Shown: one piece after another, positions 1 through 13,900 of the stretch
How positions within the stretch are numbered: position 1 is the first letter of the stretch
Layout of the letters: every line of letters starts with the position of its first letter
Assembly (NCBI RefSeq): GCF_051020975.1
Contig: NW_027478158.1
Coordinates: 5,146,001-5,210,000 of the forward strand
Length of the DNA: 64,000 nucleotides
Direction: 5' to 3'
Source of the DNA: Osmia lignaria lignaria
Lineage: Eukaryota > Arthropoda > Insecta > Hymenoptera > Megachilidae
Position numbers and translations under genes: made by a program
Notes under the pieces: generated by a model
What the model saw: only the letters and a program-made list of their open reading frames with translations
What the model was told of the DNA's origin: nothing
Database searches by the model: none

Positions 1-1490
1 AGTTATCTCACAGAAAGGGGCCACGGTGTTTCTGTATCTCTATTATGTTGGTGCGGCTTCGGAACTTGTAAATATCTCGATATATCTCGAGAACTACGCG
101 TCTGATCGAAAAATATCATAGAACATAAAAAGTAGGAAACTTAATTCTCTACAAAAAAGGTCTCTTAGCATTTTGCCATAGCTCGCTTCGTTTCCGAGAT
201 ATTTGCAGATATATCTCAAGGGAAGGGGCCTGACGGACATATTTCGAGATATTTCTTCTTCCTGTTGTTCTTCTTCTGCACAGCTAAGCTGGAAGTGGCA
301 TTTGCAGCTCGCAATAGTGCAGAGTTATCTCTAAGAAAGGGGCCACGGTGTTTCTGTATCTCTATTATGTTGGTGCGGCTTCGGAACTTTGAAATATCTT
401 GATATATCTCTAGAACCACGCATCTGATCAAAAAATATCATAGAACATAAATTGTAGGAAACATAATTCTCTACAAAAAACGTCTCTTAAGATTTTGCCA
501 TAGCTCGCTTCGTTTCCGAGATATTTGCAGATTCAGCTCAAAGGAACTGGCCTGACGGACATATTTCGAGATATTTCTTCTTCTTGTTGTTCTTCCTCTG
601 CACAGCTAAGCTGGAAGTGGCATTAGCAGCTCGCAATAGTGCAGAGTTATCTCAAAGAAAGGGGCCACGGTGTTTCTGTATCTCTATCATGTTGGTGCGG
701 CTTCGGAACTTTTAAATATCTTGATATATCTCGAGAACTACGCATCTGATCAAAAAATATCATAGAACATAAAAAGTAGGAAACTTAATTCTCTACAAAA
801 AAGGTCTCTTAACATTTTGCCATAGCTCGCTTCGTTTCCGAGATATTTGCAGATTCAGCTCAAAGGAACTGGCCTGACGGACATATTTCGAGATATTTCT
901 TCTTCTTGTTGTTCTTCCTCTGCACAGCTAAGCTGGATGTGGCATTAGCAGCTCGCAATAGTGCAGAGTTATCTCTAAGAAAGGGGCCACGGTGTTTCTG
1001 TATCTCTATTATGTTGGTGCGGCTTCGGAACTTTGAAATATCTTGATATATCTCTAGAACCACGCATCTGATCAAAAAATATCATAGAACATAAATTGTA
1101 GGAAACATAATTCTCTACAAAAAACGTCTCTTAAGATTTTGCCATAGCTCGCTTCGTTTCCGAGATATTTGCAGATTCAGCTCAAAGGAACTGGCCTGAC
1201 GGACATATTTCGAGATATTTCTTCTTCTTGTTGTTCTTCTTCTGCACAGCTAAGCTGGAAGTGGCATTTACAGCTCGCAATAGTGCAGAGTTATCTCAAA
1301 GAAAGGGGCCACGGTGTTTCTGTATCTCTATTATGTTGGTGCGGCTTCGGAACTTTTAAATATCTTGATATATCTCGAGAACTACGCATCTGATCAAAAA
1401 ATATCATAGAACATAAAAAGTAGGAAACTTAATTCTCTACAAAAAAGGTCTCTTAACATTTTGCCATAGCTCGCTTCGTTTCCGAGATAT

Positions 1491-1812
1491 TTGCAGATTT
1501 ATCTCAGGGGAAGGGGCCTGACGGACATATTTCGAGATATTTCTTCTTCTTGTTGTTCTTCTTCTGCACAGCTAAGCTGGAAGTGGCATTTCCGGCTCGC
1601 ACTAGTGCAGAGTTATCTCAAAGAAAGGGGCCACGGTGTTTCTGTATCCCTATTATGTTGGTGCGGCTTCGGAACTTTTAAATATCTCGATATATCTCGA
1701 AAACTACGCTTCTGATCAAAAAATATCATAGAACATAAATTGTAGGAAACATAATTCTCTACAAAAAACGTCTCTTAACATTTTGCCATAGCTCGCTTCG
1801 TTTCCGAGATAT
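1491..1812 (+). repeat. Representative satellite monomer
   Basis: This unit shows the internal layout. GAGATATTT occurs just before the unit start (1484-1492) and again at 1534-1542. Its inverse AAATATCTC lies at 1680-1688, followed by a second TATCTCGA. A pyrimidine tract built of CTT and GTT triplets lies near 1541-1565. Units fall into variants at three places. The start is either TTCAGCTCAAAGGAACTGG or TTTATCTCAAGGGAAGGGG. The middle is GCGGCTCGCACTAG, CAGCTCGCAATAG or CCGGCTCGCACTAG. The tail is GAAAACTACGCTTCTG with AAATTGTAGG, or GAGAACTACGCATCTG with AAAAAGTAGG. The variants occur in different combinations, which implies exchange between units. Confidence 0.9.
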
Positions 1813-3100
1813 TTGCAGATTTATCTCAAGGGAAGGGGCCTGACGGACATATTTCGAGATATTTCTTCTTCTTGTTGTTCTTCTTCTGCACAGCTAAGCT
1901 GGAAGTGGCATTTGCGGCTCGCACTAGTGCAGAGTTATCTCAAAGAAAGGGGCCACGGTGTTTCTGTATCCCTATTATGTTGGTGCGGCTTCGGAACTTT
2001 TAAATATCTCGATATATCTCGAAAACTACGCTTCTGATCAAAAAATATCATAGAACATGAATTGTAGGAAACATAATTCTCTACAAAAAACGTCTCTTAA
2101 CATTTTGCCATAGCTCGCTTCGTTTCCGAGATATTTGCAGATTCAGCTCAAAGGAACTGGCCTGACGGACATATTTCGAGATATTTCTTCTTCTTGTTGT
2201 TCTTCCTCTGCACAGCTAAGCTGGAAGTGGCATTAGCAGCTCGCAATAGTGCAGAGTTATCTCAAAGAAAGGGGCCACGGTGTTTCTGTATCTCTATCAT
2301 GTTGGTGCGGCTTCGGAACTTTTAAATATCTTGATATATCTCGAGAACTACGCATCTGATCAAAAAATATCATAGAACATAAAAAGTAGGAAACTTAATT
2401 CTCTACAAAAAAGGTCTCTTAACATTTTGCCATAGCTCGCTTCGTTTCCGAGATATTTGCAGATTCAGCTCAAAGGAACTGGCCTGACGGACATATTTCG
2501 AGATATTTCTTCTTCTTGTTGTTCTTCCTCTGCACAGCTAAGCTGGATGTGGCATTAGCAGCTCGCAATAGTGCAGAGTTATCTCTAAGAAAGGGGCCAC
2601 GGTGTTTCTGTATCTCTATTATGTTGGTGCGGCTTCGGAACTTTGAAATATCTTGATATATCTCTAGAACCACGCATCTGATCAAAAAATATCATAGAAC
2701 ATAAATTGTAGGAAACATAATTCTCTACAAAAAACGTCTCTTAAGATTTTGCCATAGCTCGCTTCGTTTCCGAGATATTTGCAGATTCAGCTCAAAGGAA
2801 CTGGCCTGACGGACATATTTCGAGATATTTCTTCTTCTTGTTGTTCTTCTTCTGCACAGCTAAGCTGGAAGTGGCATTTACAGCTCGCAATAGTGCAGAG
2901 TTATCTCAAAGAAAGGGGCCACGGTGTTTCTGTATCTCTATTATGTTGGTGCGGCTTCGGAACTTTTAAATATCTTGATATATCTCGAGAACTACGCATC
3001 TGATCAAAAAATATCATAGAACATAAAAAGTAGGAAACTTAATTCTCTACAAAAAAGGTCTCTTAACATTTTGCCATAGCTCGCTTCGTTTCCGAGATAT

Positions 3101-5032
3101 TTGCAGATTTATCTCAAGGGAAGGGGCCTGACGGACATATTTCGAGATATTTCTTCTTCTTGTTGTTCTTCTTCTGCACAGCTAAGCTGGAAGTGGCATT
3201 TGCGGCTCGCACTAGTGCAGAGTTATCTCAAAGAAAGGGGCCACGGTGTTTCTGTATCTCTATTATGTTGGTGCGGCTTCGGAACTTTTAAATATCTCGA
3301 TATATCTCGAAAACTACGCTTCTGATCAAAAAATATCATAGAACATAAATTGTAGGACACAGAATTCTCTACAAAAAAGGTCTCTTAACATTTTGCCATA
3401 GCTCGCTTCGTTTCCGAGATATTTGCAGATATATCTCAAGGGAAGGGGCCTGACGGACATATTTCGAGATATTTCTTCTTCTTGTTGTTCTTCTTCTGCA
3501 CAGCTAAGCTGGAAGTGGCATTTACAGCTCGCAATAGTGCAGAGTTATCTCAAAGAAAGGGGCCACGGTGTTTCTGTATCTCTATTATGTTGGTGCGGCT
3601 TCGGAACTTTTAAATATCTCGATATATCTCGAAAACTACGCTTCTGATCAAAAAATGTCATAGAACATAAATTGTAGGAAACATAATTCACTACAAAAAA
3701 CGTCTCTTAACATTTTGCCATAGCTCGCTTCGTTTCCGAGATATTTGCAGATTCAGCTCAAAGGAACGGGCCTGACGGACATATTTCGAGATACTTCTTC
3801 TTCTTGTTGTTCTTCCTCTGCACAGCTAAGCTGGAAGTGGCATTTGCAGCTCGCAATAGTGCAGAGTTATCTCAAAGAAAGGGGCCACGGTGTTTCTGTA
3901 TCTCTATTATGTTGGTGCGGCTTCGGAACTTTTAAATATCTTGATATATCTCGAGAACTACGCATCTGATCAAAAAATATCATAGAACATAAAAAGTAGG
4001 AAACTTAATTCTCTACAAAAAAGGTCTCTTAACATTTTGCCATAGCTCGCTTCGTTTCCGAGATATTTGCAGATTTATCTCAAGGGAAGGGGCCTGACGG
4101 ACATATTTCGAGATATTTCTTCTTCTTGTTGTTCTTCTTCTGCACAGCTAAGCTGGAAGTGGCATTTGCGGCTCGCACTAGTGCAGAGTTATCTCAAAGA
4201 AAGGGGCCACGGTGTTTCTGTATCTCTATTATGTTGGTGCGGCTTCGGAACTTTTAAATATCTCGATATATCTCGAAAACTACGCTTCTGATCAAAAAAT
4301 ATCATAGAACATAAATTGTAGGACACAGAATTCTCTACAAAAAAGGTCTCTTAACATTTTGCCATAGCTCGCTTCGTTTCCGAGATATTTGCAGATATAT
4401 CTCAAGGGAAGGGGCCTGACGGACATATTTCGAGATATTTCTTCTTCTTGTTGTTCTTCTTCTGCACAGCTAAGCTGGAAGTGGCATTTACAGCTCGCAA
4501 TAGTGCAGAGTTATCTCAAAGAAAGGGGCCACGGTGTTTCTGTATCTCTATTATGTTGGTGCGGCTTCGGAACTTTTAAATATCTCGATATATCTCGAAA
4601 ACTACGCTTCTGATCAAAAAATGTCATAGAACATAAATTGTAGGAAACATAATTCACTACAAAAAACGTCTCTTAACATTTTGCCATAGCTCGCTTCGTT
4701 TCCGAGATATTTGCAGATTCAGCTCAAAGGAACGGGCCTGACGGACATATTTCGAGATACTTCTTCTTCTTGTTGTTCTTCCTCTGCACAGCTAAGCTGG
4801 AAGTGGCATTTGCAGCTCGCAATAGTGCAGAGTTATCTCAAAGAAAGGGGCCACGGTGTTTCTGTATCTCTATTATGTTGGTGCGGCTTCGGAACTTTTA
4901 AATATCTTGATATATCTCGAGAACTACGCATCTGATCAAAAAATATCATAGAACATAAAAAGTAGGAAACTTAATTTTCTACAAAAAAGGTCTCTTAACA
5001 TTTTGCCATAGCTCGCTTCGTTTCCGAGATAT
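3101..5032 (+). repeat. Duplicated 966-bp satellite trimer
   Basis: Units starting at 3101, 3423 and 3745 are repeated in the same order at 4067, 4389 and 4711. Private markers are AAAAAATGTCATAG with AATTCACTAC, and GAGATACTTCTTC, each appearing once per trimer. A third copy of the same trimer lies at 6643-7608, inside the second copy of the 3,542-bp block. Confidence 0.82.
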
Positions 5033-7728
5033 TTGCAGATTTATCTCAGGGGAAGGGGCCTGACGGACATATTTCGAGATATTTCTTCTTCTTGTTGTTC
5101 TTCTTCTGCACAGCTAAGCTGGAAGTGGCATTTCCGGCTCGCACTAGTGCAGAGTTATCTCAAAGAAAGGGGCCACGGTGTTTCTGTATCCCTATTATGT
5201 TGGTGCGGCTTCGGAACTTTTAAATATCTCGATATATCTCGAAAACTACGCTTCTGATCAAAAAATATCATAGAACATAAATTGTAGGAAACATAATTCT
5301 CTACAAAAAACGTCTCTTAACATTTTGCCATAGCTCGCTTCGTTTCCGAGATATTTGCAGATTTATCTCAAGGGAAGGGGCCTGACGGACATATTTCGAG
5401 ATATTTCTTCTTCTTGTTGTTCTTCTTCTGCACAGCTAAGCTGGAAGTGGCATTTGCGGCTCGCACTAGTGCAGAGTTATCTCAAAGAAAGGGGCCACGG
5501 TGTTTCTGTATCCCTATTATGTTGGTGCGGCTTCGGAACTTTTAAATATCTCGATATATCTCGAAAACTACGCTTCTGATCAAAAAATATCATAGAACAT
5601 GAATTGTAGGAAACATAATTCTCTACAAAAAACGTCTCTTAACATTTTGCCATAGCTCGCTTCGTTTCCGAGATATTTGCAGATTCAGCTCAAAGGAACT
5701 GGCCTGACGGACATATTTCGAGATATTTCTTCTTCTTGTTGTTCTTCCTCTGCACAGCTAAGCTGGAAGTGGCATTAGCAGCTCGCAATAGTGCAGAGTT
5801 ATCTCAAAGAAAGGGGCCACGGTGTTTCTGTATCTCTATCATGTTGGTGCGGCTTCGGAACTTTTAAATATCTTGATATATCTCGAGAACTACGCATCTG
5901 ATCAAAAAATATCATAGAACATAAAAAGTAGGAAACTTAATTCTCTACAAAAAAGGTCTCTTAACATTTTGCCATAGCTCGCTTCGTTTCCGAGATATTT
6001 GCAGATTCAGCTCAAAGGAACTGGCCTGACGGACATATTTCGAGATATTTCTTCTTCTTGTTGTTCTTCCTCTGCACAGCTAAGCTGGATGTGGCATTAG
6101 CAGCTCGCAATAGTGCAGAGTTATCTCTAAGAAAGGGGCCACGGTGTTTCTGTATCTCTATTATGTTGGTGCGGCTTCGGAACTTTGAAATATCTTGATA
6201 TATCTCTAGAACCACGCATCTGATCAAAAAATATCATAGAACATAAATTGTAGGAAACATAATTCTCTACAAAAAACGTCTCTTAAGATTTTGCCATAGC
6301 TCGCTTCGTTTCCGAGATATTTGCAGATTCAGCTCAAAGGAACTGGCCTGACGGACATATTTCGAGATATTTCTTCTTCTTGTTGTTCTTCTTCTGCACA
6401 GCTAAGCTGGAAGTGGCATTTACAGCTCGCAATAGTGCAGAGTTATCTCAAAGAAAGGGGCCACGGTGTTTCTGTATCTCTATTATGTTGGTGCGGCTTC
6501 GGAACTTTTAAATATCTTGATATATCTCGAGAACTACGCATCTGATCAAAAAATATCATAGAACATAAAAAGTAGGAAACTTAATTCTCTACAAAAAAGG
6601 TCTCTTAACATTTTGCCATAGCTCGCTTCGTTTCCGAGATATTTGCAGATTTATCTCAAGGGAAGGGGCCTGACGGACATATTTCGAGATATTTCTTCTT
6701 CTTGTTGTTCTTCTTCTGCACAGCTAAGCTGGAAGTGGCATTTGCGGCTCGCACTAGTGCAGAGTTATCTCAAAGAAAGGGGCCACGGTGTTTCTGTATC
6801 TCTATTATGTTGGTGCGGCTTCGGAACTTTTAAATATCTCGATATATCTCGAAAACTACGCTTCTGATCAAAAAATATCATAGAACATAAATTGTAGGAC
6901 ACAGAATTCTCTACAAAAAAGGTCTCTTAACATTTTGCCATAGCTCGCTTCGTTTCCGAGATATTTGCAGATATATCTCAAGGGAAGGGGCCTGACGGAC
7001 ATATTTCGAGATATTTCTTCTTCTTGTTGTTCTTCTTCTGCACAGCTAAGCTGGAAGTGGCATTTACAGCTCGCAATAGTGCAGAGTTATCTCAAAGAAA
7101 GGGGCCACGGTGTTTCTGTATCTCTATTATGTTGGTGCGGCTTCGGAACTTTTAAATATCTCGATATATCTCGAAAACTACGCTTCTGATCAAAAAATGT
7201 CATAGAACATAAATTGTAGGAAACATAATTCACTACAAAAAACGTCTCTTAACATTTTGCCATAGCTCGCTTCGTTTCCGAGATATTTGCAGATTCAGCT
7301 CAAAGGAACGGGCCTGACGGACATATTTCGAGATACTTCTTCTTCTTGTTGTTCTTCCTCTGCACAGCTAAGCTGGAAGTGGCATTTGCAGCTCGCAATA
7401 GTGCAGAGTTATCTCAAAGAAAGGGGCCACGGTGTTTCTGTATCTCTATTATGTTGGTGCGGCTTCGGAACTTTTAAATATCTTGATATATCTCGAGAAC
7501 TACGCATCTGATCAAAAAATATCATAGAACATAAAAAGTAGGAAACTTAATTTTCTACAAAAAAGGTCTCTTAACATTTTGCCATAGCTCGCTTCGTTCC
7601 CGAGATATTTGCAGATTTATCTCAAGGGAAGGGGCCTGACGGACATATTTCGAGATATTTCTTCTTCTTGTTGTTCTTCTTCTGCACAGCTAAGCTGGAA
7701 GTGGCATTTGCGGCTCGCACTAGTGCAG

Positions 7729-8258
7729 AGTTATCTCACAGAAAGGGGCCACGGTGTTTCTGTATCTCTATTATGTTGGTGCGGCTTCGGAACTTGTAAA
7801 TATCTCGATATATCTCGAGAACTACGCGTCTGATCGAAAAATATCATAGAACATAAAAAGTAGGAAACTTAATTCTCTACAAAAAAGGTCTCTTAGCATT
7901 TTGCCATAGCTCGCTTCGTTTCCGAGATATTTGCAGATATATCTCAAGGGAAGGGGCCTGACGGACATATTTCGAGATATTTCTTCTTCCTGTTGTTCTT
8001 CTTCTGCACAGCTAAGCTGGAAGTGGCATTTGCAGCTCGCAATAGTGCAGAGTTATCTCTAAGAAAGGGGCCACGGTGTTTCTGTATCTCTATTATGTTG
8101 GTGCGGCTTCGGAACTTTGAAATATCTTGATATATCTCTAGAACCACGCATCTGATCAAAAAATATCATAGAACATAAATTGTAGGAAACATAATTCTCT
8201 ACAAAAAACGTCTCTTAAGATTTTGCCATAGCTCGCTTCGTTTCCGAGATATTTGCAG
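7729..8258 (+). repeat. Copy of the window's first ~530 bp, offset 7,728 bp (24 units)
   Basis: This stretch shares rare variants with positions 1-530: TTATCTCACAGAAAGG, GGAACTTGTAAATATC, CTACGCGTCTGATCG and CTTCCTGTTGTTC, each exactly 7,728 bp apart. The match is lost after about 8258, where the following unit differs. It suggests a block of at least 24 units of which the window catches only the end. Confidence 0.7.
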
Positions 8259-10949
8259 ATTCAGCTCAAAGGAACTGGCCTGACGGACATATTTCGAGAT
8301 ATTTCTTCTTCTTGTTGTTCTTCTTCTGCACAGCTAAGCTGGAAGTGGCATTTACAGCTCGCAATAGTGCAGAGTTATCTCAAAGAAAGGGGCCACGGTG
8401 TTTCTGTATCTCTATTATGTTGGTGCGGCTTCGGAACTTTTAAATATCTTGATATATCTCGAGAACTACGCATCTGATCAAAAAATATCATAGAACATAA
8501 AAAGTAGGAAACTTAATTCTCTACAAAAAAGGTCTCTTAACATTTTGCCATAGCTCGCTTCGTTTCCGAGATATTTGCAGATTTATCTCAAGGGAAGGGG
8601 CCTGACGGACATATTTCGAGATATTTCTTCTTCTTGTTGTTCTTCTTCTGCACAGCTAAGCTGGAAGTGGCATTTGCGGCTCGCACTAGTGCAGAGTTAT
8701 CTCAAAGAAAGGGGCCACGGTGTTTCTGTATCTCTATTATGTTGGTGCGGCTTCGGAACTTTTAAATATCTCGATATATCTCGAAAACTACGCTTCTGAT
8801 CAAAAAATATCATAGAACATAAATTGTAGGACACAGAATTCTCTACAAAAAAGGTCTCTTAACATTTTGCCATAGCTCGCTTCGTTTCCGAGATATTTGC
8901 AGATATATCTCAAGGGAAGGGGCCTGACGGACATATTTCGAGATATTTCTTCTTCTTGTTGTTCTTCTTCTGCACAGCTAAGCTGGAAGTGGCATTTACA
9001 GCTCGCAATAGTGCAGAGTTATCTCAAAGAAAGGGGCCACGGTGTTTCTGTATCTCTATTATGTTGGTGCGGCTTCGGAACTTTTAAATATCTTGATATA
9101 TCTCGAGAACTACGCATCTGATCAAAAAATATCATAGAACATAAAAAGTAGGAAACTTAATTCTCTACAAAAAAGGTCTCTTAACATTTTGCCTTAGCTC
9201 GCTTCGTTTCCGAGATATTTGCAGATTTATCTCAAGGGAAGGGGCCTGACGGACATATTTCGAGATATTTCTTCTTCTTGTTGTTCTTCTTCTGCACAGC
9301 TAAGCTGGAAGTGGCATTTCAGGCTCGCACTAGTGCAGAGTTATCTCAAAGAAAGGGGCCACGGTGTTTCTGTATCCCTATTATGTTGGTGCGGCTTCGG
9401 AACTTTTAAATATCTCGATATATCTCGAAAACTACGCTTCTGATCAAAAAATATCATAGAATATAAATTGTAGGAAACATAATTCTCTACAAAAAACGTC
9501 TCTTAACATTTTGCCATAGCTCGCTTCGTTTCCGAGATATTTGCAGATTTATCTCAAGGGAAGGGGCCTGACGGACATATTTCGAGATATTTCTTCTTCT
9601 TGTTGTTCTTCTTCTGCACAGCTAAGCTGGAAGTGGCATTTGCGGCTCGCACTAGTGCAGAGTTATCTCAAAGAAAGGGGCCACGGTGTTTCTGTATCCC
9701 TATTATGTTGGTGCGGCTTCGGAACTTTTAAATATCTCGATATATCTCGAAAACTACGCTTCTGATCAAAAAATATCATAGAACATGAATTGTAGGAAAC
9801 ATAATTCTCTACAAAAAACGTCTCTTAACATTTTGCCATAGCTCGCTTCGTTTCCGAGATATTTGCAGATTCAGCTCAAAGGAACTGGCCTGACGGACAT
9901 ATTTCGAGATATTTCTTCTTCTTGTTGTTCTTCCTCTGCACAGCTAAGCTGGAAGTGGCATTAGCAGCTCGCAATAGTGCAGAGTTATCTCAAAGAAAGG
10001 GGCCACGGTGTTTGTGTATCTCTATCATGTTGGTGCGGCTTCGGAACTTTTAAATATCTTGATATATCTCGAGAACTACGCATCTGATCAAAAAATATCA
10101 TAGAACATAAAAAGTAGGAAACTTAATTCTCTACAAAAAAGGTCTCTTAACATTTTGCCATAGCTCGCTTCGTTTCCGAGATATTTGCAGATTCAGCTCA
10201 AAGGAACTGGCCTGACGGACATATTTCGAGATATTTCTTCTTCTTGTTGTTCTTCCTCTGCACAGCTAAGCTGGATGTGGCATTAGCAGCTCGCAATAGT
10301 GCAGAGTTATCTCTAAGAAAGGGGCCACGGTGTTTCTGTATCTCTATTATGTTGGTGCGGCTTCGGAACTTTTAAATATCTTGATATATCTCTAGAACCA
10401 CGCATCTGATCAAAAAATATCATAGAACATAAATTGTAGGAAACATAATTCTCTACAAAAAACGTCTCTTAAGATTTTGCCATAGCTCGCTTCGTTTCCG
10501 AGATATTTGCAGATTCAGCTCAAAGGAACTGGCCTGACGGACATATTTCGAGATATTTCTTCTTCTTGTTGTTCTTCTTCTGCACAGCTAAGCTGGAAGT
10601 GGCATTTACAGCTCGCAATAGTGCAGAGTTATCTCAAAGAAAGGGGCCACGGTGTTTCTGTATCTCTATTATGTTGGTGCGGCTTCGGAACTTTTAAATA
10701 TCTTGATATATCTCGAGAACTACGCATCTGATCAAAAAATATCATAGAACATAAAAAGTAGGAAACTTAATTCTCTACAAAAAAGGTCTCTTAACATTTT
10801 GCCATAGCTCGCTTCGTTTCCGAGATATTTGCAGATTTATCTCAAGGGAAGGGGCCTGACGGACATATTTCGAGATATTTCTTCTTCTTGTTGTTCTTCT
10901 TCTGCACAGCTAAGCTGGAAGTGGCATTTCCGGCTCGCACTAGTGCAGA

Positions 10950-13900
10950 GTTATCTCAAAGAAAGGGGCCACGGTGTTTCTGTATCCCTATTATGTTGGT
11001 GCGGCTTCGGAACTTTTAAATATCTCGATATATCTCGAAAACTACGCTTCTGATCAAAAAATATCATAGAACATAAATTGTAGGAAACATAATTCTCTAC
11101 AAAAAACGTCTCTTAACATTTTGCCATAGCTCGCTTCGTTTCCGAGATATTTGCAGATTTATCTCAAGGGAAGGGGCCTGACGGACATATTTCGAGATAT
11201 TTCTTCTTCTTGTTGTTCTTCTTCTGCACAGCTAAGCTGGAAGTGGCATTTGCGGCTCGCACTAGTGCAGAGTTATCTCAAAGAAAGGGGCCACGGTGTT
11301 TCTGTATCCCTATTATGTTGGTGCGGCTTCGGAACTTTTAAATATCTCGATATATCTCGAAAACTACGCTTCTGATCAAAAAATATCATAGAACATGAAT
11401 TGTAGGAAACATAATTCTCTACAAAAAACGTCTCTTAACATTTTGCCATAGCTCGCTTCGTTTCCGAGATATTTGCAGATTCAGCTCAAAGGAACTGGCC
11501 TGACGGACATATTTCGAGATATTTCTTCTTCTTGTTGTTCTTCCTCTGCACAGCTAAGCTGGAAGTGGCATTAGCAGCTCGCAATAGTGCAGAGTTATCT
11601 CAAAGAAAGGGGCCACGGTGTTTCTGTATCTCTATCATGTTGGTGCGGCTTCGGAACTTTTAAATATCTTGATATATCTCGAGAACTACGCATCTGATCA
11701 AAAAATATCATAGAACATAAAAAGTAGGAAACTTAATTCTCTACAAAAAAGGTCTCTTAACATTTTGCCATAGCTCGCTTCGTTTCCGAGATATTTGCAG
11801 ATTCAGCTCAAAGGAACTGGCCTGACGGACATATTTCGAGATATTTCTTCTTCTTGTTGTTCTTCCTCTGCACAGCTAAGCTGGATGTGGCATTAGCAGC
11901 TCGCAATAGTGCAGAGTTATCTCTAAGAAAGGGGCCACGGTGTTTCTGTATCTCTATTATGTTGGTGCGGCTTCGGAACTTTGAAATATCTTGATATATC
12001 TCTAGAACCACGCATCTGATCAAAAAATATCATAGAACATAAATTGTAGGAAACATAATTCTCTACAAAAAACGTCTCTTAAGATTTTGCCATAGCTCGC
12101 TTCGTTTCCGAGATATTTGCAGATTCAGCTCAAAGGAACTGGCCTGACGGACATATTTCGAGATATTTCTTCTTCTTGTTGTTCTTCTTCTGCACAGCTA
12201 AGCTGGAAGTGGTATTTACAGCTCGCAATAGTGCAGAGTTATCTCAAAGAAAGGGGCCACGGTGTTTCTGTATCTCTATTATGTTGGTGCGGCTTCGGAA
12301 CTTTTAAATATCTTGATATATCTCGAGAACTACGCATCTGATCAAAAAATATCATAGAACATAAAAAGTAGGAAACTTAATTCTCTACAAAAAAGGTCTC
12401 TTAACATTTTGCCATAGCTCGCTTCGTTTCCGAGATATTTGCAGATTTATCTCAAGGGAAGGGGCCTGACGGACATATTTCGAGATATTTCTTCTTCTTG
12501 TTGTTCTTCTTCTGCACAGCTAAGCTGGAAGTGGCATTTGCGGCTCGCACTAGTGCAGAGTTATCTCAAAGAAAGGGGCCACGGTGTTTCTGTATCTCTA
12601 TTATGTTGGTGCGGCTTCGGAACTTTTAAATATCTCGATATATCTCGAAAACTACGCTTCTGATCAAAAAATATCATAGAACATAAATTGTAGGACACAG
12701 AATTCTCTACAAAAAAGGTCTCTTAACATTTTGCCATAGCTCGCTTCGTTTCCGAGATATTTGCAGATATATCTCAAGGGAAGGGGCCTGACGGACATAT
12801 TTCGAGATATTTCTTCTTCTTGTTGTTCTTCTTCTGCACAGCTAAGCTGGAAGTGGCATTTACAGCTCGCAATAGTGCAGAGTTATCTCAAAGAAAGGGG
12901 CCACGGTGTTTCTGTATCTCTATTATGTTGGTGCGGCTTCGGAACTTTTAAATATCTTGATATATCTCGAGAACTACGCATCTGATCAAAAAATATCATA
13001 GAACATAAAAAGTAGGAAACTTAATTCTCTACAAAAAAGGTCTCTTAACATTTTGCCATAGCTCGCTTCGTTTCCGAGATATTTGCAGATTCAGCTCAAA
13101 GGAACTGGCCTGACGGACATATTTCGAGATATTTCTTCTTCTTGTTGTTCTTCCTCTGCACAGCTAAGCTGGATGTGGCATTAGCAGCTCGCAATAGTGC
13201 AGAGTTATCTCAAAGAAAGGGGCCACGGTGTTTCTGTATCTCTATTATGTTGGTGCGGCTTCGGAACTTTTAAATATCTTGATATATCTCGAGAACTACG
13301 CATCTGATCAAAAAATATCATAGAACATAAAAAGTAGGAAACTTAATTCTCTACAAAAAAGGTCTCTGAACATTTTGCCATAGCTCGCTTCGTTTCCGAG
13401 ATATTTGCAGATTTATCTCAAGGGAAGGGGCCTGACGGACATATTTCGAGATATTTCTTCTTCTTGTTGTTCTTCTTCTGCACAGCTAAGCTGGAAGTGG
13501 CATTTGCGGCTCGCACTAGTGCAGAGTTATCTCAAAGAAAGGGGCCACGGTGTTTCTGTATCTCTATTATGTTGATGCGGCTTCGGAACTTTTAAATATC
13601 TCGATATATCTCAAAAACTACGCTTCTGATCAAAAAATATCATAGAACATAAAAAGTAGGAAACTTAATTCTCTACAAAAAAGGTCTCTGAACATTTTGC
13701 CATAGCTCGCTTCGTTTCCGAGATATTTGTAGATTTATCTCAAGGGAAGGGGCCTGACGGACATATTTCGAGATATTTCTTCTTCTTGTTGTTCTTCTTC
13801 TGCACAGCTAAGCTGGAAGTGGCATTTGCGGCTCGCACTAGTGCAGAGTTATCTCAAAGAAAGGGGCCACGGTGTTTCTGTATCTCTATTATGTTGGTGC

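Larger units (their letters stand above)
1437..7552 (+). repeat. Higher-order repeat, 3,542-bp (11-unit) offset
   Basis: Sequence from about 1437 to 4010 reappears 3,542 bp downstream at about 4979-7552. Shared private variants include CATTTCCGGCTCGCACTAG units at 1491 and 5033, GAATTGTAGG after a GAACAT at about 2056 and 5598, and a ggatgtggcattag unit at 2470 and 6012. Similarity ends at 7553, where the second copy has a TTTTCTAC variant and then CGTTCCCGAG. Boundaries are approximate because neighbouring units are nearly identical. Confidence 0.8.

Noticed and set aside
1471..1490. CENP-B box in the TTCGTTTCCGAGATA word
   Set aside because: Only the initial TTCG part fits; the required A and CGGG core positions do not match.
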